Assembly: GCA_029465975.1 (NCBI GenBank)
Contig: CM055756.1
Location: 12,898,358-12,962,357 of the forward strand
Length of the DNA stretch: 64,000 nt
Reading direction: 5' to 3'
From: Dallia pectoralis
Lineage: Eukaryota > Chordata > Actinopteri > Esociformes > Umbridae
In this document: positions 48,736-61,300 of the stretch, piece by piece
Layout of the letters: each line of letters begins with the position of its first letter
How positions within the stretch are numbered: position 1 is the first letter of the stretch
Made by a program: the position numbers and the translations under genes
Notes under the pieces: model-generated
Told to the model about the DNA's origin: nothing
Databases searched by the model: none
Seen by the model: only the letters and a program-made list of their open reading frames with translations

Positions 48736-49175
48736 CTCAGAACCCCTTTCTGTTCTATATAAGCATAATTGTTATTAATATCTGTCTACGTATGCTTAAT
48801 TCATTAAACCCAGAATAATTCATATTTACCCAACACAAATCGCTAACCACACATTTCTCGGTAAAACACGGATACTTTCTGACTCTCGGAACTGTGGTCA
48901 TGTTTCATTAATTCCGCGGAGGTTCTTTATCGGTGGACACGTTCAGAGGAAGTTGTCATATGAGCAGCGCTTACCGTGGAGGTCAAGTTACATTTCAGGT
49001 ATGAAATATGGTAGATAAACGCCACCGTTTATCTATATCTGACGGCATGAAACTGCCGCTGGCTGCCAGATGCACGTGAAATGTAATGTGGTACTTAATG
49101 GTGTAGCAATCCTAAGTTATTTGCCGGTAGCTAGCTAGCCATCTGGCCAGTAGACAGTCAGTGTTGTGTGTGTGC
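48736..49175 (+). promoter_or_regulatory. MRPS34: Possible MRPS34 promoter and non-coding first exon
   Basis: GC-richer stretch with CAGAGGAAGTTG (ETS-like, near 48950) and a good donor, ACATTTCAG|GTATGA, near 49000. A matching acceptor could be CTTCTCCAAAAG just before the MRPS34 ATG exon (about 51021). If so, the intron holds the SINE and the palindromic element. Inference only. Confidence 0.3.
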
Positions 49176-49760
49176 ATGTTGGTGTAGCTCAGTGGTAGAG
49201 TGCATGTTGGTGTAGCTCAGTGGTAGAGTGCATGTTGGTGTAGCTCAGTGGTAGAGTGCATGTTGGTGTAGCTCAGTGGTAGAGTGCATGTTGGTGTAGC
49301 TCAGTGGTAGAGTGCATGTTGGTGTAGCTCAGTGGTAGAGTGCATGTTAGTGTAGCTCAGTGGTAGAGTGCATGTTAGTGTAGCTCAGTGGTAGAGTGCA
49401 TGTTGGTGTAGCTCAGTGGTAGAGTGCATGTTAGTGTAGCTCAATGGGTAGCTCAGTGGTGCATGTTTAGAGTGCATGTTTGTAGCTCAGTGGTAGAGTC
49501 TCAGTGGTAGAGTGGTAGAGTGCATGTTGGTGTAGCTCAGTGGTAGAGTGCATGTTAGTGTAGCTCAATGGTAGAGTGCATGTTGGTGTAGCTCAGTGGT
49601 AGAGTGCATGTTGGTGTAGCTCAGTGGTAGAGTGCATGTTAGTGTAGCTCAGTGGTAGAGTACATGCTTTGTATGATGTATTGGGTTCAAGCCTCAGCTT
49701 CTCCCCATGTCGCCGTTGCAAATGATAACCTACCAGGTTAAATAAAGGCTAAATGAAATT
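49176..49760 (+). mobile_element. tRNA-derived SINE with tandemly multiplied A-box
   Basis: About 17 copies of a 28-bp unit, each with the Pol III A-box GTAGCTCAGTGGTAGAG, followed by a single B-box GGTTCAAGCC (49684-49693) 39 bp after the last A-box (49645). A short body and a tail CCAGGTTAAATAAAGGC end it. The tail matches the retroposon end near 37140. A few units near 49440-49510 are rearranged. It is not a tRNA gene, as no 3' acceptor half is present. Confidence 0.85.
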
Positions 49761-50050
49761 TATAAAATAGAATATTGTCATGTGAATGAATGTCCTATTT
49801 ATACAACGCAAACACCTGATATGCAATAGTTGCAGGTCACTTGTCTTCGCGGGAGTTACTGAATATCGTGAAACAATTGACAATCATTACGGATTTTATT
49901 GTGTCTTGAACATTGTCGTCATATCACATTTTTCAGTTCCGTATTGCTTGCTCCATAAACAAACAGTAATGTCAATATCTGTCTCTTGAATCTGAAACTC
50001 CTGATAATACTGTTGTATATTCAAGCAATAATGCACAAGAAGCTGTGGAA

Positions 50051-50820
50051 TATGAAGGTAAAACAGCGACATACGTTTTTTTTCTTGTAATAATTTTTTT
50101 TTCTTTTGAAACTAGTTTTGTACCTACATAGGTTTTCTTTCTTGTAATTCGTTTTTTTCTTTTGAAACTAGTTTTGTACAAAAGTTTTTCTTTCTTGTAA
50201 TAGGTTTTGTACAAAAAAAACGCGCAGAGTTTTGTCACTAAAATTCCACTAGCAACTGTGACAAAAGTTTTTCTTTCTTGTAAATCAGTCTGTGCCCAAA
50301 CGTTTCACTGCGTTTCCAAACAGAAACCACAAACGTATTCTGACCAATGAAGGGATATCTATCTTAGCGTGGCGCTTTGAACTTCAACCAATCGTAACTT
50401 ATTTTCATGTCCATGCAGTAGTAATGAAAATAGTATTTTATTTAAACTTATGAAAATAAGTTTTACATAATCGAAAACTTACTTGAGGTATTAGATGCTG
50501 GCCATGCCGAGCCATGGCTTTTCTCTTTGCTAGGAGTAACGATTGGTTGAAGTTTAAAGCGCCACGCTAAGATAGCTATCCGTTCATTGGTCAGAATACG
50601 TTTGGGGTTTCTGTTTGGAAACGCAGTGAAACGTTTGGGCACAGACTGATTTACAAGAAAGAAAAACTTTTGTCACAGTTGCTAGTGGAATTTTAGTGAC
50701 AAAACTCTGCGCGTTTTTTTTGTACAAAACCTATTACAAGAAAGAACTTTTGTACAAAACTAGTTTCCAAAGAAAAACGTATTACAAGAAAAAAACTTAT
50801 GTCGTTGTTTTACCTTCATA
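50051..50820. mobile_element. DNA element with very long terminal inverted repeats
   Basis: Begins TATGAAGGTAAAACAGCGAC and ends GTCGTTGTTTTACCTTCATA. The arms, about 340 bp each, mirror one another with few differences; paired landmarks include ATCTTAGCGTGGCGCTTTGA with TTTAAAGCGCCACGCTAAGA. A central loop of about 100 bp lies at 50400-50510. No transposase frame. It could fold into a long hairpin. The family is unknown to me. Confidence 0.85.
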
Positions 50821-51055
50821 GAATATGGCCAATATACCACGGCTATGAGCTGTTCTTAGGTATCGGCATTGCAGTTGCCTAGTCCAGGATGGTTAAGGTC
50901 GGGATTGATAAGCATCAAGGGTGTTTGTGGTATATTAAATAGTTTTTAATTCAGTTTGTAATCTTACATTGTCTTAATGTTGTGTTGATGAACCATCTGA
51001 ATCACCAACTCTTCTCCAAAAGTTCTGAAGAGGACCCAGTAAACACAGTATCGCC

Positions 51056-54000
51056 ATGGTGAAGAAAAAGCGTGTCCGCTTTATTGCCGAGATGGCCAGA
51101 AAGATCCGTGCTTACCGTGCACTGAAGAATCAGCCACGAGAGTCTGAGAAGTACGCGCTAGACTACAACACCATGACACGGCCGCACACGGGAAAAATAC
51201 TGCCCGTCCTGGCATGGCAGGTATGTCTCTGAGAAGTACGCGCTAGACTACAACACCATGACACGGCCGCACACAGGCAAAAACCTGGGCTAGATGACCC
51301 TGACTCTGAACCTTTACCAGGTAGAGATGACTCTGGACCTTTACCAGGTAGAGATGACTCTGGACCTTTACCAGGTAGAGATGACTCTGGACCTTTACCA
51401 GGTAGAGATGACTCTGGACCTTTACCAGGTAGAGATGACTCTGGACCTTTACCAGGTAGAGATGACTCTGGACCTTTACCAGGTAGAGATGACTCTGGAC
51501 CTTTACCAGGTAGAGATGACTCTGGACCTTTACCAGGTAGAGATGACTCTGGACCTTTACCAGGTAGAGATGACTCTGGACCTTTACCAGGTAGAGATGA
51601 CTCTGGACCTTTACCAGGTAGAGATGACTCTGGACCTTTACCAGGTAGAGATGACTCTGGACCTTTACCAGGTAGAGATGACTCTGGACCTTTACCAGGT
51701 AGAGATGACTCTGGACCTTTACCAGGTAGAGATGACTCTGGACCTTTACCAGGTAGAGATGACTCTGGACCTTTACCAGGTAGAGATGACTCTGGACCTT
51801 TACCAGGTAGAGATGACTCTGGACCTTTACCAGGTAGAGATGACTCTGGACCTTTACCAGGTAGAGATGACTCTGGACCTTTACCAGGTAGAGATGACTC
51901 TGGACCTTTACTAGGGAGACCACATTGTTTTGACCATGCAAAACAGGTGGTCCGTCTACTTGGCTTTGTAAAATGCTTGACTGTGTTTCAACTTGAACAA
52001 AATTAAAAGCAATTAAAATAAGTTTCTGTATCACATATAACCTACAGTCGCATAAACAAAAAGCTTTTAATTTTATTTGTAAGACCTTTGTAAAAACAAC
52101 CAAATGATTATCTGCTAATTGTGAATAAATTGCATGTATTACTCTGTCAGGCTGCTTAAATGGTGTCCAGAAAGTCTTAGAACTGCTGATGTTAAACATG
52201 CATTCCTGCGGATCTCGCTAACTGCTAATGTTAAACATGCATTCCTTCTCGCTACTGATTGTAAAAGTGTCGCTGCATGTGTGGCTCAGATCTCAGGAAC
52301 CATTTTCTGTTGTTTTGCACTGAACGTACACCTGTAACTATTCTTTCTTTTATTCAGGATGTTCGAAGAGAGAACCGTCTTTTCTCTCTGCTCTCCGCTC
52401 TCAGGCTATTTGGGGTGGGTCGTTTGTTTACACGCAAATCTTGGCTGACTGATCATCCTGAAGCTCCCAGTTACTGGCAGGTCACCAAGGTCAAGGTGGA
52501 TTACACCGCAGAGGTGAATAAGAATGGGCTGAGGAGACCACAAAACAGTTAATGGCATTATGAAGACATTATGAAGGCATTATAAAGGCATTAATAAAGA
52601 ATGTTTCCTCTCTTTTTGTAGAACATGGACCACGGCAGGGCATGGGGAATCCTGACCCACAAAGGTTAGGAAGAAACTGTTCATGCCACTAAACGATTGC
52701 AATGGCAAAGCGCAGTAATTACCAATATATTGTATAATGTTATGGCTGATCTGTGTGTATAGATTATCAGTGTTATTCACCTGTCAGTGGTCATAATGTT
52801 ATGGCTGATCTGTGTATATAGATTATCAGTGTTATTCACCTGTCAGTGGTCATAATGTTATGGCTGATCTGTGTATATAGATTATCAGTGTTATTCACCT
52901 GTCAGTGGTCATAATGTTATGGCTGATCTGTGTGTATAGATTATCAGTGTTATTCACCTGTCAGTGGTCATAATGTTATGGCTGATCTGTGTATATAGAT
53001 TATCAGTGTTATTCACCTGTCAGTGGTCTTAATGTTATGGCTGATCTGTGTGTATAGATTATCAGTGTTATTCACCTGTCAGTGGTCATAATGTTATGGC
53101 TGATCTGTGTATATAGATTATCAGTGTTATTCACCTGTCAGTGGTCATAATGTTATGGCTGATCTGTGTATATAGATTATCAGTGTTATTCACCTGTCAG
53201 TGGTCATAATGTTATGGCTGATCTGTGTGTATAGATTATCAGTGTTATTCACCTGTCAGTGGTCATAATGTTATGGCTGATCTGTGTATATAGATTATCA
53301 GTGTTATTCACCTGTCAGTGGTCATAATGTTATGGCTGATCTGTGTATATAGATTATCAGTGTTATTCACCTGTCAGTGGTCATAATGTTATGGCTGATC
53401 TGTGTATATAGATTATCAGTGTTATTCACCTGTCAGTGGTCATAATGTTATGGCTGATCTGTGTATATAGATTATCAGTGTTATTCACCTGTCAGTGGTC
53501 ATAATGTTATGGCTGATCTGTGTATATAGATTATCAGTGTTATTCACCTGTCAGTGGTCATAATGTTATGGCTGATCTGTGTATATAGATTATCAGTGTT
53601 ATTCACCTGTCAGTGGTCATAATGTTATGGCTGATCTGTGTATATAGATTATCAGTGTTATTCACCTGTCAGTGGTCATAATGTTATGGCTGATCTGTGT
53701 ATATAGATTATCAGTGTTATTCACCTGTCAGTGGTCATAATGTTATGGCTGATCTGTGTATATAGATTATCAGTGTTATTCACCTGTCAGTGGTCATAAT
53801 GTTATGGCTGATCTGTGTATATAGATTATCAGTGTTATTCACCTGTCAGTGGTCATAATGTTATGGCTGATCTGTGTATATAGATTATCAGTGTTATTCA
53901 CCTGTCAGTGGTCATAATGTTATGGCTGATCTGTGTATATAGATTATCAGTGTTATTCACCTGTCAGTGGTCATAATGTTATGGCTGATCTGTGTATATA

Positions 54001-54469
54001 GATTATCAGTGTTATTCACCTGTCAGTGGTCATAATGTTATATATATTATTCCAGTGCCGAAAATTAGTATAATAGTCATCTGTGTATGTTGTCTACAGT
54101 TCTCACTAACTAAACCTCAAAATCAAATACGGGTGAAAAGGAGAATTAAAAATAAATTGTGTTTCCACAGGCAAACAGGAGTCTGAAGTGAAAGAGATTG
54201 ATAAGGTGATGTATCATGACTGGCGGTTGTTAGCCAAACACGAGGAGGAAAGATTTAAACGCTACGAGCCAGTTCCTGAACCTCCCACACGATATGTGTC
54301 TTACCCACCTCTGCTCCGTGCCATGATCCTCGCCCAGCGCCAGAAAACCGGGCTTGGGGGGTTAGCTGAGGAGCCAATCTTACCCTTAAAGAGGGATGTA
54401 CTGCTCAGCAAAGACTACTTCCGCATTCGGGAAATAGAAAGGCAAATGCAGGAGGGGACAGCTGTGTGA
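51056..54469 (+). CDS. MRPS34: Mitochondrial small ribosomal subunit protein mS34
   Basis: Structural protein of the mitochondrial small ribosomal subunit. Exons 51056-51220, 52358-52513, 52622-52664 and 54171-54469 join in phase to 220 codons plus TGA; human is about 218 aa. Family landmarks: a basic start (MVKKKRVRFIAEMARKIRAY), LFGVGRLFTRKSWL, the exon 3 product HGRAWGILTHKGK, VMYHDWRL.KHEEE, and YPPLLRAMILAQRQ. The ATG is in a good context (TCGCCATGG). Part of exon 1 is duplicated in intron 1, followed by a 27-bp array. Intron 3 is almost entirely a 59-bp array. NME3 lies about 0.9 kb downstream on the same strand. Confidence 0.96.
51228..51284 (+). pseudogene. Partial duplicate of MRPS34 exon 1 in intron 1
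   Basis: Repeats exon 1 bases 51143-51199 with two or three changes (TCTGAGAAGTACGCGCTAGA onward), beginning 8 bp after the exon 1 donor, at an 85-bp offset. It runs into CTGGGCTAG and then the 27-bp array. It lacks a start codon and its own donor. Confidence 0.93.
51290..51912. repeat. 27-bp minisatellite in MRPS34 intron 1
   Basis: About 23 almost perfect copies of a 27-bp unit with CTCTGGACCTTTACCAG and GTAGAGATGA. Each has CCAG|GTAGAG, a donor-like motif on the gene strand. The unit is 9 codons without a stop on either strand, giving long false frames. Confidence 0.97.
52738..54040. repeat. 59-bp minisatellite in MRPS34 intron 3
   Basis: About 22 copies of a 59-bp unit with CATAATGTTATGGCTGATCT and TTATTCACCTGTCAGTGGT; variant GTGTGTATAG/GTGTATATAG. 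The motif CAGTGGTCATAATGTTATGG recalls the end of a dispersed transposon, so the array may have grown from a transposon end (inference). Confidence 0.95.
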
Positions 54470-54772
54470 GGGGAGTCAAATGTGAAGAGGGAGGCTGGTG
54501 AAAATATCCCTATAGGGGATTGTGATGTCTGGCTTTAGATGTTGTCTTTCATGTTTCATGTTGTCAAGTATTGATCTGGTGTAGGAGTGCATGCAGGAGT
54601 TTGGACTACAAGCTGTTTGCTAGAACATGAGAATTGGACCATGGCAAAGGCCTATGTACATTCATATGAGCCTGCCTTCAGTTTATCAGATGGGTTTGGG
54701 ACAACACTTCCATTATCCAACTGTTGTTATTACATGCATCTGTGTTTGACATGTAAATATTAAAAAGCTTCA

Positions 54773-54778
54773 AATAAA
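54773..54778 (+). promoter_or_regulatory. MRPS34: Candidate MRPS34 poly(A) signal
   Basis: AATAAA about 300 bp after the stop codon, near ATTAAA 54760. No array lies in this 3' UTR. Confidence 0.65.
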
Positions 54779-54799
54779 ACATGGGCTCTTTGTTTTATT

Positions 54800-55370
54800 G
54801 AGACAATATTCGTTTTAACATGATTAGAATTGATTATCCCTGGTAAGAAACACATAGTTTCAATAGTAATAACTATATAGTAATAACTTGCTTTTCCGTG
54901 CATAAATACAAAATAATGAGTCCTGCTAACTTTAAAAGTCGTATCTGACCAGTAGAGAGCGCACCAAAAGGTAATCAGGCAAAACTCGTAACGGCAAATT
55001 ATTATTTTAATTTTGCAAATAATGTTGCTGACTTTGTTGCTATAAAATATGTCTACTAATCTGACATACTGGTAACCAAACGGTGACTTTGTCCGGAGTG
55101 TCATGAAGCAAATTAAATGCTCGGACAGCCAAGTATGTTTACAAAAGTATGGCTGTTAATATCGTCTTTTTAACCGATGATAAAATCCCGTAATTTATGA
55201 TGATACTGGACGTTATGGTAAAGGTTATGTTCACAATAACCTCACAGTGGTTATAACATGTTGGTGGTTATTGAGCAGTGGCCTGTTCCGGTCTGGTTTC
55301 ACAATAAATGTCTCGCCATTTCCGTTTCGTGTGAACGTGCTGCTCACGTTACCGGCATTTAGAGGGAAAC
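54800..55370 (+). other. MRPS34-NME3 intergenic region, NME3 5' region
   Basis: AT-rich, with a GC-richer part just before the NME3 ATG (GTGAACGTGCTGCTCACGTT, containing the palindromic pair AACGTG/CACGTT). No exon recognised. Confidence 0.4.
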
Positions 55371-58300
55371 ATGATTTGCTTATTGTTGATGATTTTTTCA
55401 AATTTATTCCCGACAGGTTGGTGCAAAGTTTAAACAAAATATCCGACATTATATATAATTTAAACATAAATGTTGCTTTTAATATATTTGTTATCCTACT
55501 TTACAGTCTGTTTAAGCAGGCTTAAGTTCCCACAACATGGCCTGAAATGAATATTTGATCGGCGTACGTCCTTACTGATTTTAATCACATATTTCATTCA
55601 TTTTTCGTATGCTCACTTTTAGTATGGTTACATCGACGGAATTGAAAGTATACTGAATGAACAAATGATCGTGCATGCAGTTTTAGCATTAAAACCTGTA
55701 TGATTAGTTGAATATTATTACATTACCGCAGCGTACATCTCTTTCAATCTGTAATTAATGCTACCCTGAATAATTGTCTTGATCCATTAACTCCGATCCT
55801 AGTTCTGGTGCGGGTGATGGCACCCACCCACCCACTGACTCACCACCCACCCACTCACTCACACAAACCCACTGGGTGTAGAAGATTGGAGGATACTGTG
55901 TGTAGATTGGAGGCCACTGGGTGTAGATTGGAGGCCACTGTGTGTAGATTGGAGGCCACTGGGTGTAGATTGGAGGCCACTGTGTGTAGATTGGAGGCCA
56001 CTGGGTGTAGATTGGAGGCCACTGGGTGTAGATTGGAACAATACATGATGCTTCTTTTTGTTTTCTATAGGTTGGACGGGCTTTAACGAGCGTGGCTTCA
56101 TTGCAGTGAAACCGGATGGTGTGCAACGGAGATTGGTGGGAGAAATCATCCAACGCTTTGAGAAGAAGGGATTCCAGCTGGTTGGGATGAAATTAGTGCA
56201 GGTAGAAACACAAACACACACTGATGGAGAGAATCTCTTTATTAGCTGCTTATTACAAAAAGCCACAGAAAATGTAATGTGCAAAATGGGCGTGGTAAAA
56301 AACGGGAGTGGGTGACAACCAGACAACAGTCAACACCAGGCATCTGAGGACCTCCTAAGAGAACCAAACCTGTTCATGACGTGATGTAATGTGTGTTTCC
56401 CAGGCATCTGAGGACCTCCTAAGAGAGCACTACAGGGATCTCAGAGACAAACCTTTCTTTAAGGGACTGGTGCGCTACATGAGCTCAGGACCTATAGTTG
56501 CCATGGTGAGGACTTCTGCTCTATACAACGCATCTTCTTTTCTAGACGCTTGACATAAATAGTTTTATACCAATCAATGGTTATTGGGTAGCCAGCTGAA
56601 CATGCAGTTTGCATTGTGTTGTTTAGGTGTGGCAAGGTTTGGACGTGGTGAAGATGTCTCGTAGGGTGCTAGGAGAGACCAACCCTGCCAACTCTTTACC
56701 AGGAACCATCAGAGGAGACTATTGTGTGGAAGTGGGCAGGTAGTGTGTGTGTATGTTGGGGGTCGACTTTTTTGTGGTTTTTACATAATCGTCATCGGCC
56801 GATATTCAAGTATATAAAGCCGATTAATAGGCAGGCGCACAAGCGAGCAGCATAGCGTTTTTGTTGTGGAACCGCGGTAAAGATAGTTTTATATTCCCAC
56901 ATCCACACAAGCTCCGGGGATACGGCACAGCGATCTTCGGGCTGACTGCCGATTCTGAAAAACGGATAGAAAATACTGCAGCGCTCGGTAAACAGAGTAG
57001 TTAGGGACCAATATTATATATTTATTAAACGTTTTTGTTGAAAAAATCTATGTCTTTATTCTTAAGTAATTATTAGTGTTACATTTTATCTTGCAAATAG
57101 AGGTTAAAAACCAGCACATATCGGCCAAATATCGGCCTAAATAAATCGGCCATCGACTGACCTGGATTTCAAAAGATCGGCATCGGCCTGAGAACCATAA
57201 TTGGTCGACCTCTAATGTATATGTGTGTGTGTAAAAGGGGGGTAACCTAACCCTATACAAACTAATAAATGGATTAGAGGAAGACCTATACGGACTAATA
57301 AATGGACTAGAGGACCTATACGGACTAATAAATGGACTAGAGGACCTATACGGGCTAATAAATGGACTAGAGGACCTATACGGGCTAATAAATGGACTAG
57401 AGGACCTATACGGGCTAATAAATGGACTAGAGGAAGACCTATACGGACTAATAAATGGACTAGAGGAAGACCTATACGGACTAATAAATGGACTAGAGGA
57501 CCTATACGGGCTAATAAATGGACTAGAGGACCTATACGGGCTAATAAATGGATTAGAGGAAGACCTATACGGGCTAATAAATGGACTAGAGGAGGACCTA
57601 TACGGACTAATAAATGGACTAGAGGAGGACCTATACGGGCTAATAAATGGACTAGAAGAGGACCTATACGGACTAATAAATGGACTAGAGGACCTATACG
57701 GGCTAATAAATGGATTAGAGGACCTATACGGACTAATAAATGGACTAGAGGACCTATACAGGCTAATAAATGGACTAGAGGAGGACCTATACGGGCTAAT
57801 AAATGGATTAGAGGAGGACCTATACGGACTAATAAATGGACCAGAGGACCTATACGGACTAATAAATGGACTAGAGGAGGACCTATACGGACTAATAAAT
57901 GGACTAGAAGAGGACCTAATAAATGGACTAGAGGACCTATACGGGCTAATAAATGGACTAGAGGAGGACCTATACGGGCTAATAAATGGACTAGAGGAGG
58001 ACATATACGGGCTAATAAATGGACTAGAGGAGGACCTATACGGGCTAATAAATGGATTAGAGGAGGACCTATACGGGCTAATAAATGGATTAGAGGACCT
58101 ATACGGACTAATAAATGGACTAGAGGAGGACCTATACGGACTAATAAATGGACTAGAGGACCTATACGGACTAATAAATGGACTAGAGGAGGACCTATAC
58201 GGACTAATAAATGGACTAGAGGACCTATACGGACTAATAAATGGACTAGAAGAGGACCTAAATGGACAGGCTAATAAATGGACTAGAAGAGGACCTATAC

Positions 58301-61300
58301 AGGCTAATAAATGGACTAGAAGAGGACCTATACGGGCTAATAAATGGACTAGAGGAGGACCTATACGGACTAATAAATGGACTAGAGGACCTATACGGAC
58401 TAATAAATGGATTAGAGGAGGACCTATACGGACTAATAAATGGACTAGAGGAGGACCTATACGGACTAATAAATGGACTAGAGGACCTATACAGGCTAAT
58501 AAATGGACTAGAGGAGGACCTATACGGGCTAATAAATGGACTAGAGGACCTATACGGGCTAATAAAAAGGGCTAATAAATGGACTAGAGGACCTATACGG
58601 GCTAATAAATGGAGGACCTATACGGGCTAATAAATGGACTAGGAGGACCTATACGGGCTAATAAATGGACTAGAGGAGGACCTATACGGGCTAATAAATG
58701 GACTAGAGGACCTATACGGGCTAATAAATGGATTAGAGGACCTATACGGGCTAATAAATAGGGGACTGGAGGACCTATATGGGCTAATAAATGGAGGCTA
58801 ATAAATGGACTAGATGGAGGACCTATACGGGCTAATAAATGGACTAGAGGACCTATACGGGCTAATAAATGGACTAGAGGACCTAAATACAGGCTAATAA
58901 ATGGACTAGAGGACCTATACGGGCTAATAAATGGATTAGAGGACGGGCTAATAAATGGATTAGAGGACCTATACGGGCTAATAAATGGAGGACCTATACG
59001 GGCTAATAAATGGATTAGAGGACCTATACGGGCTAATAAATGGATTAGAGGACCTATACGGGCTAATAAATGGACTAGAGGAGGACCTATACAGGCTAAT
59101 AAATGGACTGGAGGACCTATACAGGCTAATAAATGGACTGGAGGAGGACCTATACGGGCTAATAAATGGACTAGAGGAGGACCTATACGGACTAATAAAT
59201 GGACTAGAAGAGGACCTATACGGACTAATAAATGGACTAGAGGAGGACCTATACGGGCTAATAAATGGATTAGAGGAGGACCTATACGGGCTAATAAATG
59301 GACTAGAGGACCTATACGCACTAATAAATGGACTAGAAGAGGACCTATACGGGCTAATAAATGGACTAGAGGACCTATACAGGCTAATAAATGGACTAGA
59401 GGACCTATACAGGCTAATAAATGGACTAGAGGACCTATACAGGCTAATAAATGGACTAGAGGACCTATACAGACTAATACATGGACTAGAGGACCTATAC
59501 GGGCTAATAAATGGACTAGAGGAGGACCTATACAGACTAATACATGGACTAGAGGACCTATACAGACTAATAAATGGACTAGAGGACCTATACAGACTAA
59601 TACATGGACTAGAGGACCTATACAGGCTAATAAATGGACTAGAGGAGGACCTATACAGACTAATACATGGACTAGAGGACCTATACGGGCTAATAAATGG
59701 ACTAGAGGACCTATACGGGCTAATAAATGGACTAGAGGACCTATACAGACTAATACATGGACTAGAGGACCTATACGGGCTAATAAATGGACTAGAGGAC
59801 CTATACAGACTAATACATGGACTAGAGGACCTATACGGGCTAATAAATGGACTAGAGGACCTATACGGGCTAATAAATGGACTAGAGGACCTATACGGGC
59901 TAATAAATGGACTAGAGGACCTATACGGGCTAATAAATGGACTAGAGGACCTATACGGGCTAATAAATGGACTAGAGGACCTATACGGGCTAATAAATGG
60001 ACTAGAGGACCTATACGGGCTAATAAATGGACTAGAGGACCTATACGGGCTAATAAATGGACTAGAGGACCTATACGGGCTAATAAATGGACTAGAGGAC
60101 CTATACGGGCTAATAAATGGACTAGAGGACCTATACGGGCTAATAAATGGACTAGAGGACCTATACGGGCTAATAAATGGACTAGAGGACCTATACAGGC
60201 TAATAAATGGACTAGAGGACCTATACAGGCTAATAAATGGACTAGAGGACCTATACAGACTAATAAATGGACTAGAGGACCTATACAGACTAATAAATGG
60301 ACTAGAGGACCTATACGGGCTAATACATGGACTAGAGGACCTATACGGGCTAATAAATGGACTAGAGGACCTATACAGACTAATACATGGACTAGAGGAC
60401 CTATACGGGCTAATAAATGGACTAGAGGACCTATACGGGCTAATAAATGGACTAGAGGACCTATACAGGCTAATAAATGGACTAGAGGACCTATACGGGC
60501 TAATAAATGGACTAGAGGACCTATACAGACTAATACATGGACTAGAGGACCTATACAGGCTAATAAATGGAGGACCTATACGGGCTAATACATGGACTAG
60601 AGGACCTATACAGACTAATACATGGACTAGAGGACCTATACGGGCTAATAAATGGACTAGAGGACCTATATGGACTAATACATGGACTAGAGGACCTATA
60701 CGGACTAATACATGGACTAGAGGACCTATACGGGCTAATAAATGGACTAGAGGACCTATACAGGCTAATAAATGGAGGACCTATACAGACTAATACATGG
60801 ACTAGAGGACCTATACGGACTAATACATGGACTAGAGGACCTATACAGGCTAATAAATGGAGGACCTATACGGGCTAATACATGGACTAGAGGACCTATA
60901 CAGACTAATACATGGACTAGAGGACCTATACAGACTAATACATGGACTAGAGGACCTATACAGACTAATACATGGACTAGAGGACCTATACGGGCTAATA
61001 CATGGACTAGAGGACCTATACGGACTAATACATGGACTAGAGGACCTATACAGACTAATACATGGACTAGAGGACCTATATGGACTAATAAATGGACTAG
61101 AGGACCTATACGGGCTAATAAATGGACTAGAGGACCTATACGGGCTAATAAATGGACTAGAGGACCTATACGGGCTAATACATGGACTAGAGGACCTATA
61201 CGGGCTAATAAATGGACTAGAGGACCTATACGGGCTAATAAATGGACTAGAGGACCTATACGGGCTAATACATGGACTAGAGGACCTATACGGGCTAATA

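Noticed and set aside
49176..49680. Cluster of tRNA genes
   Set aside because: Only the A-box half is repeated. There is one B-box and no acceptor stem, so it is a SINE.
51243..52199. 318-codon frame with VKVQSHLYL repeats
   Set aside because: Antisense of the 27-bp array in MRPS34 intron 1; open on both strands.
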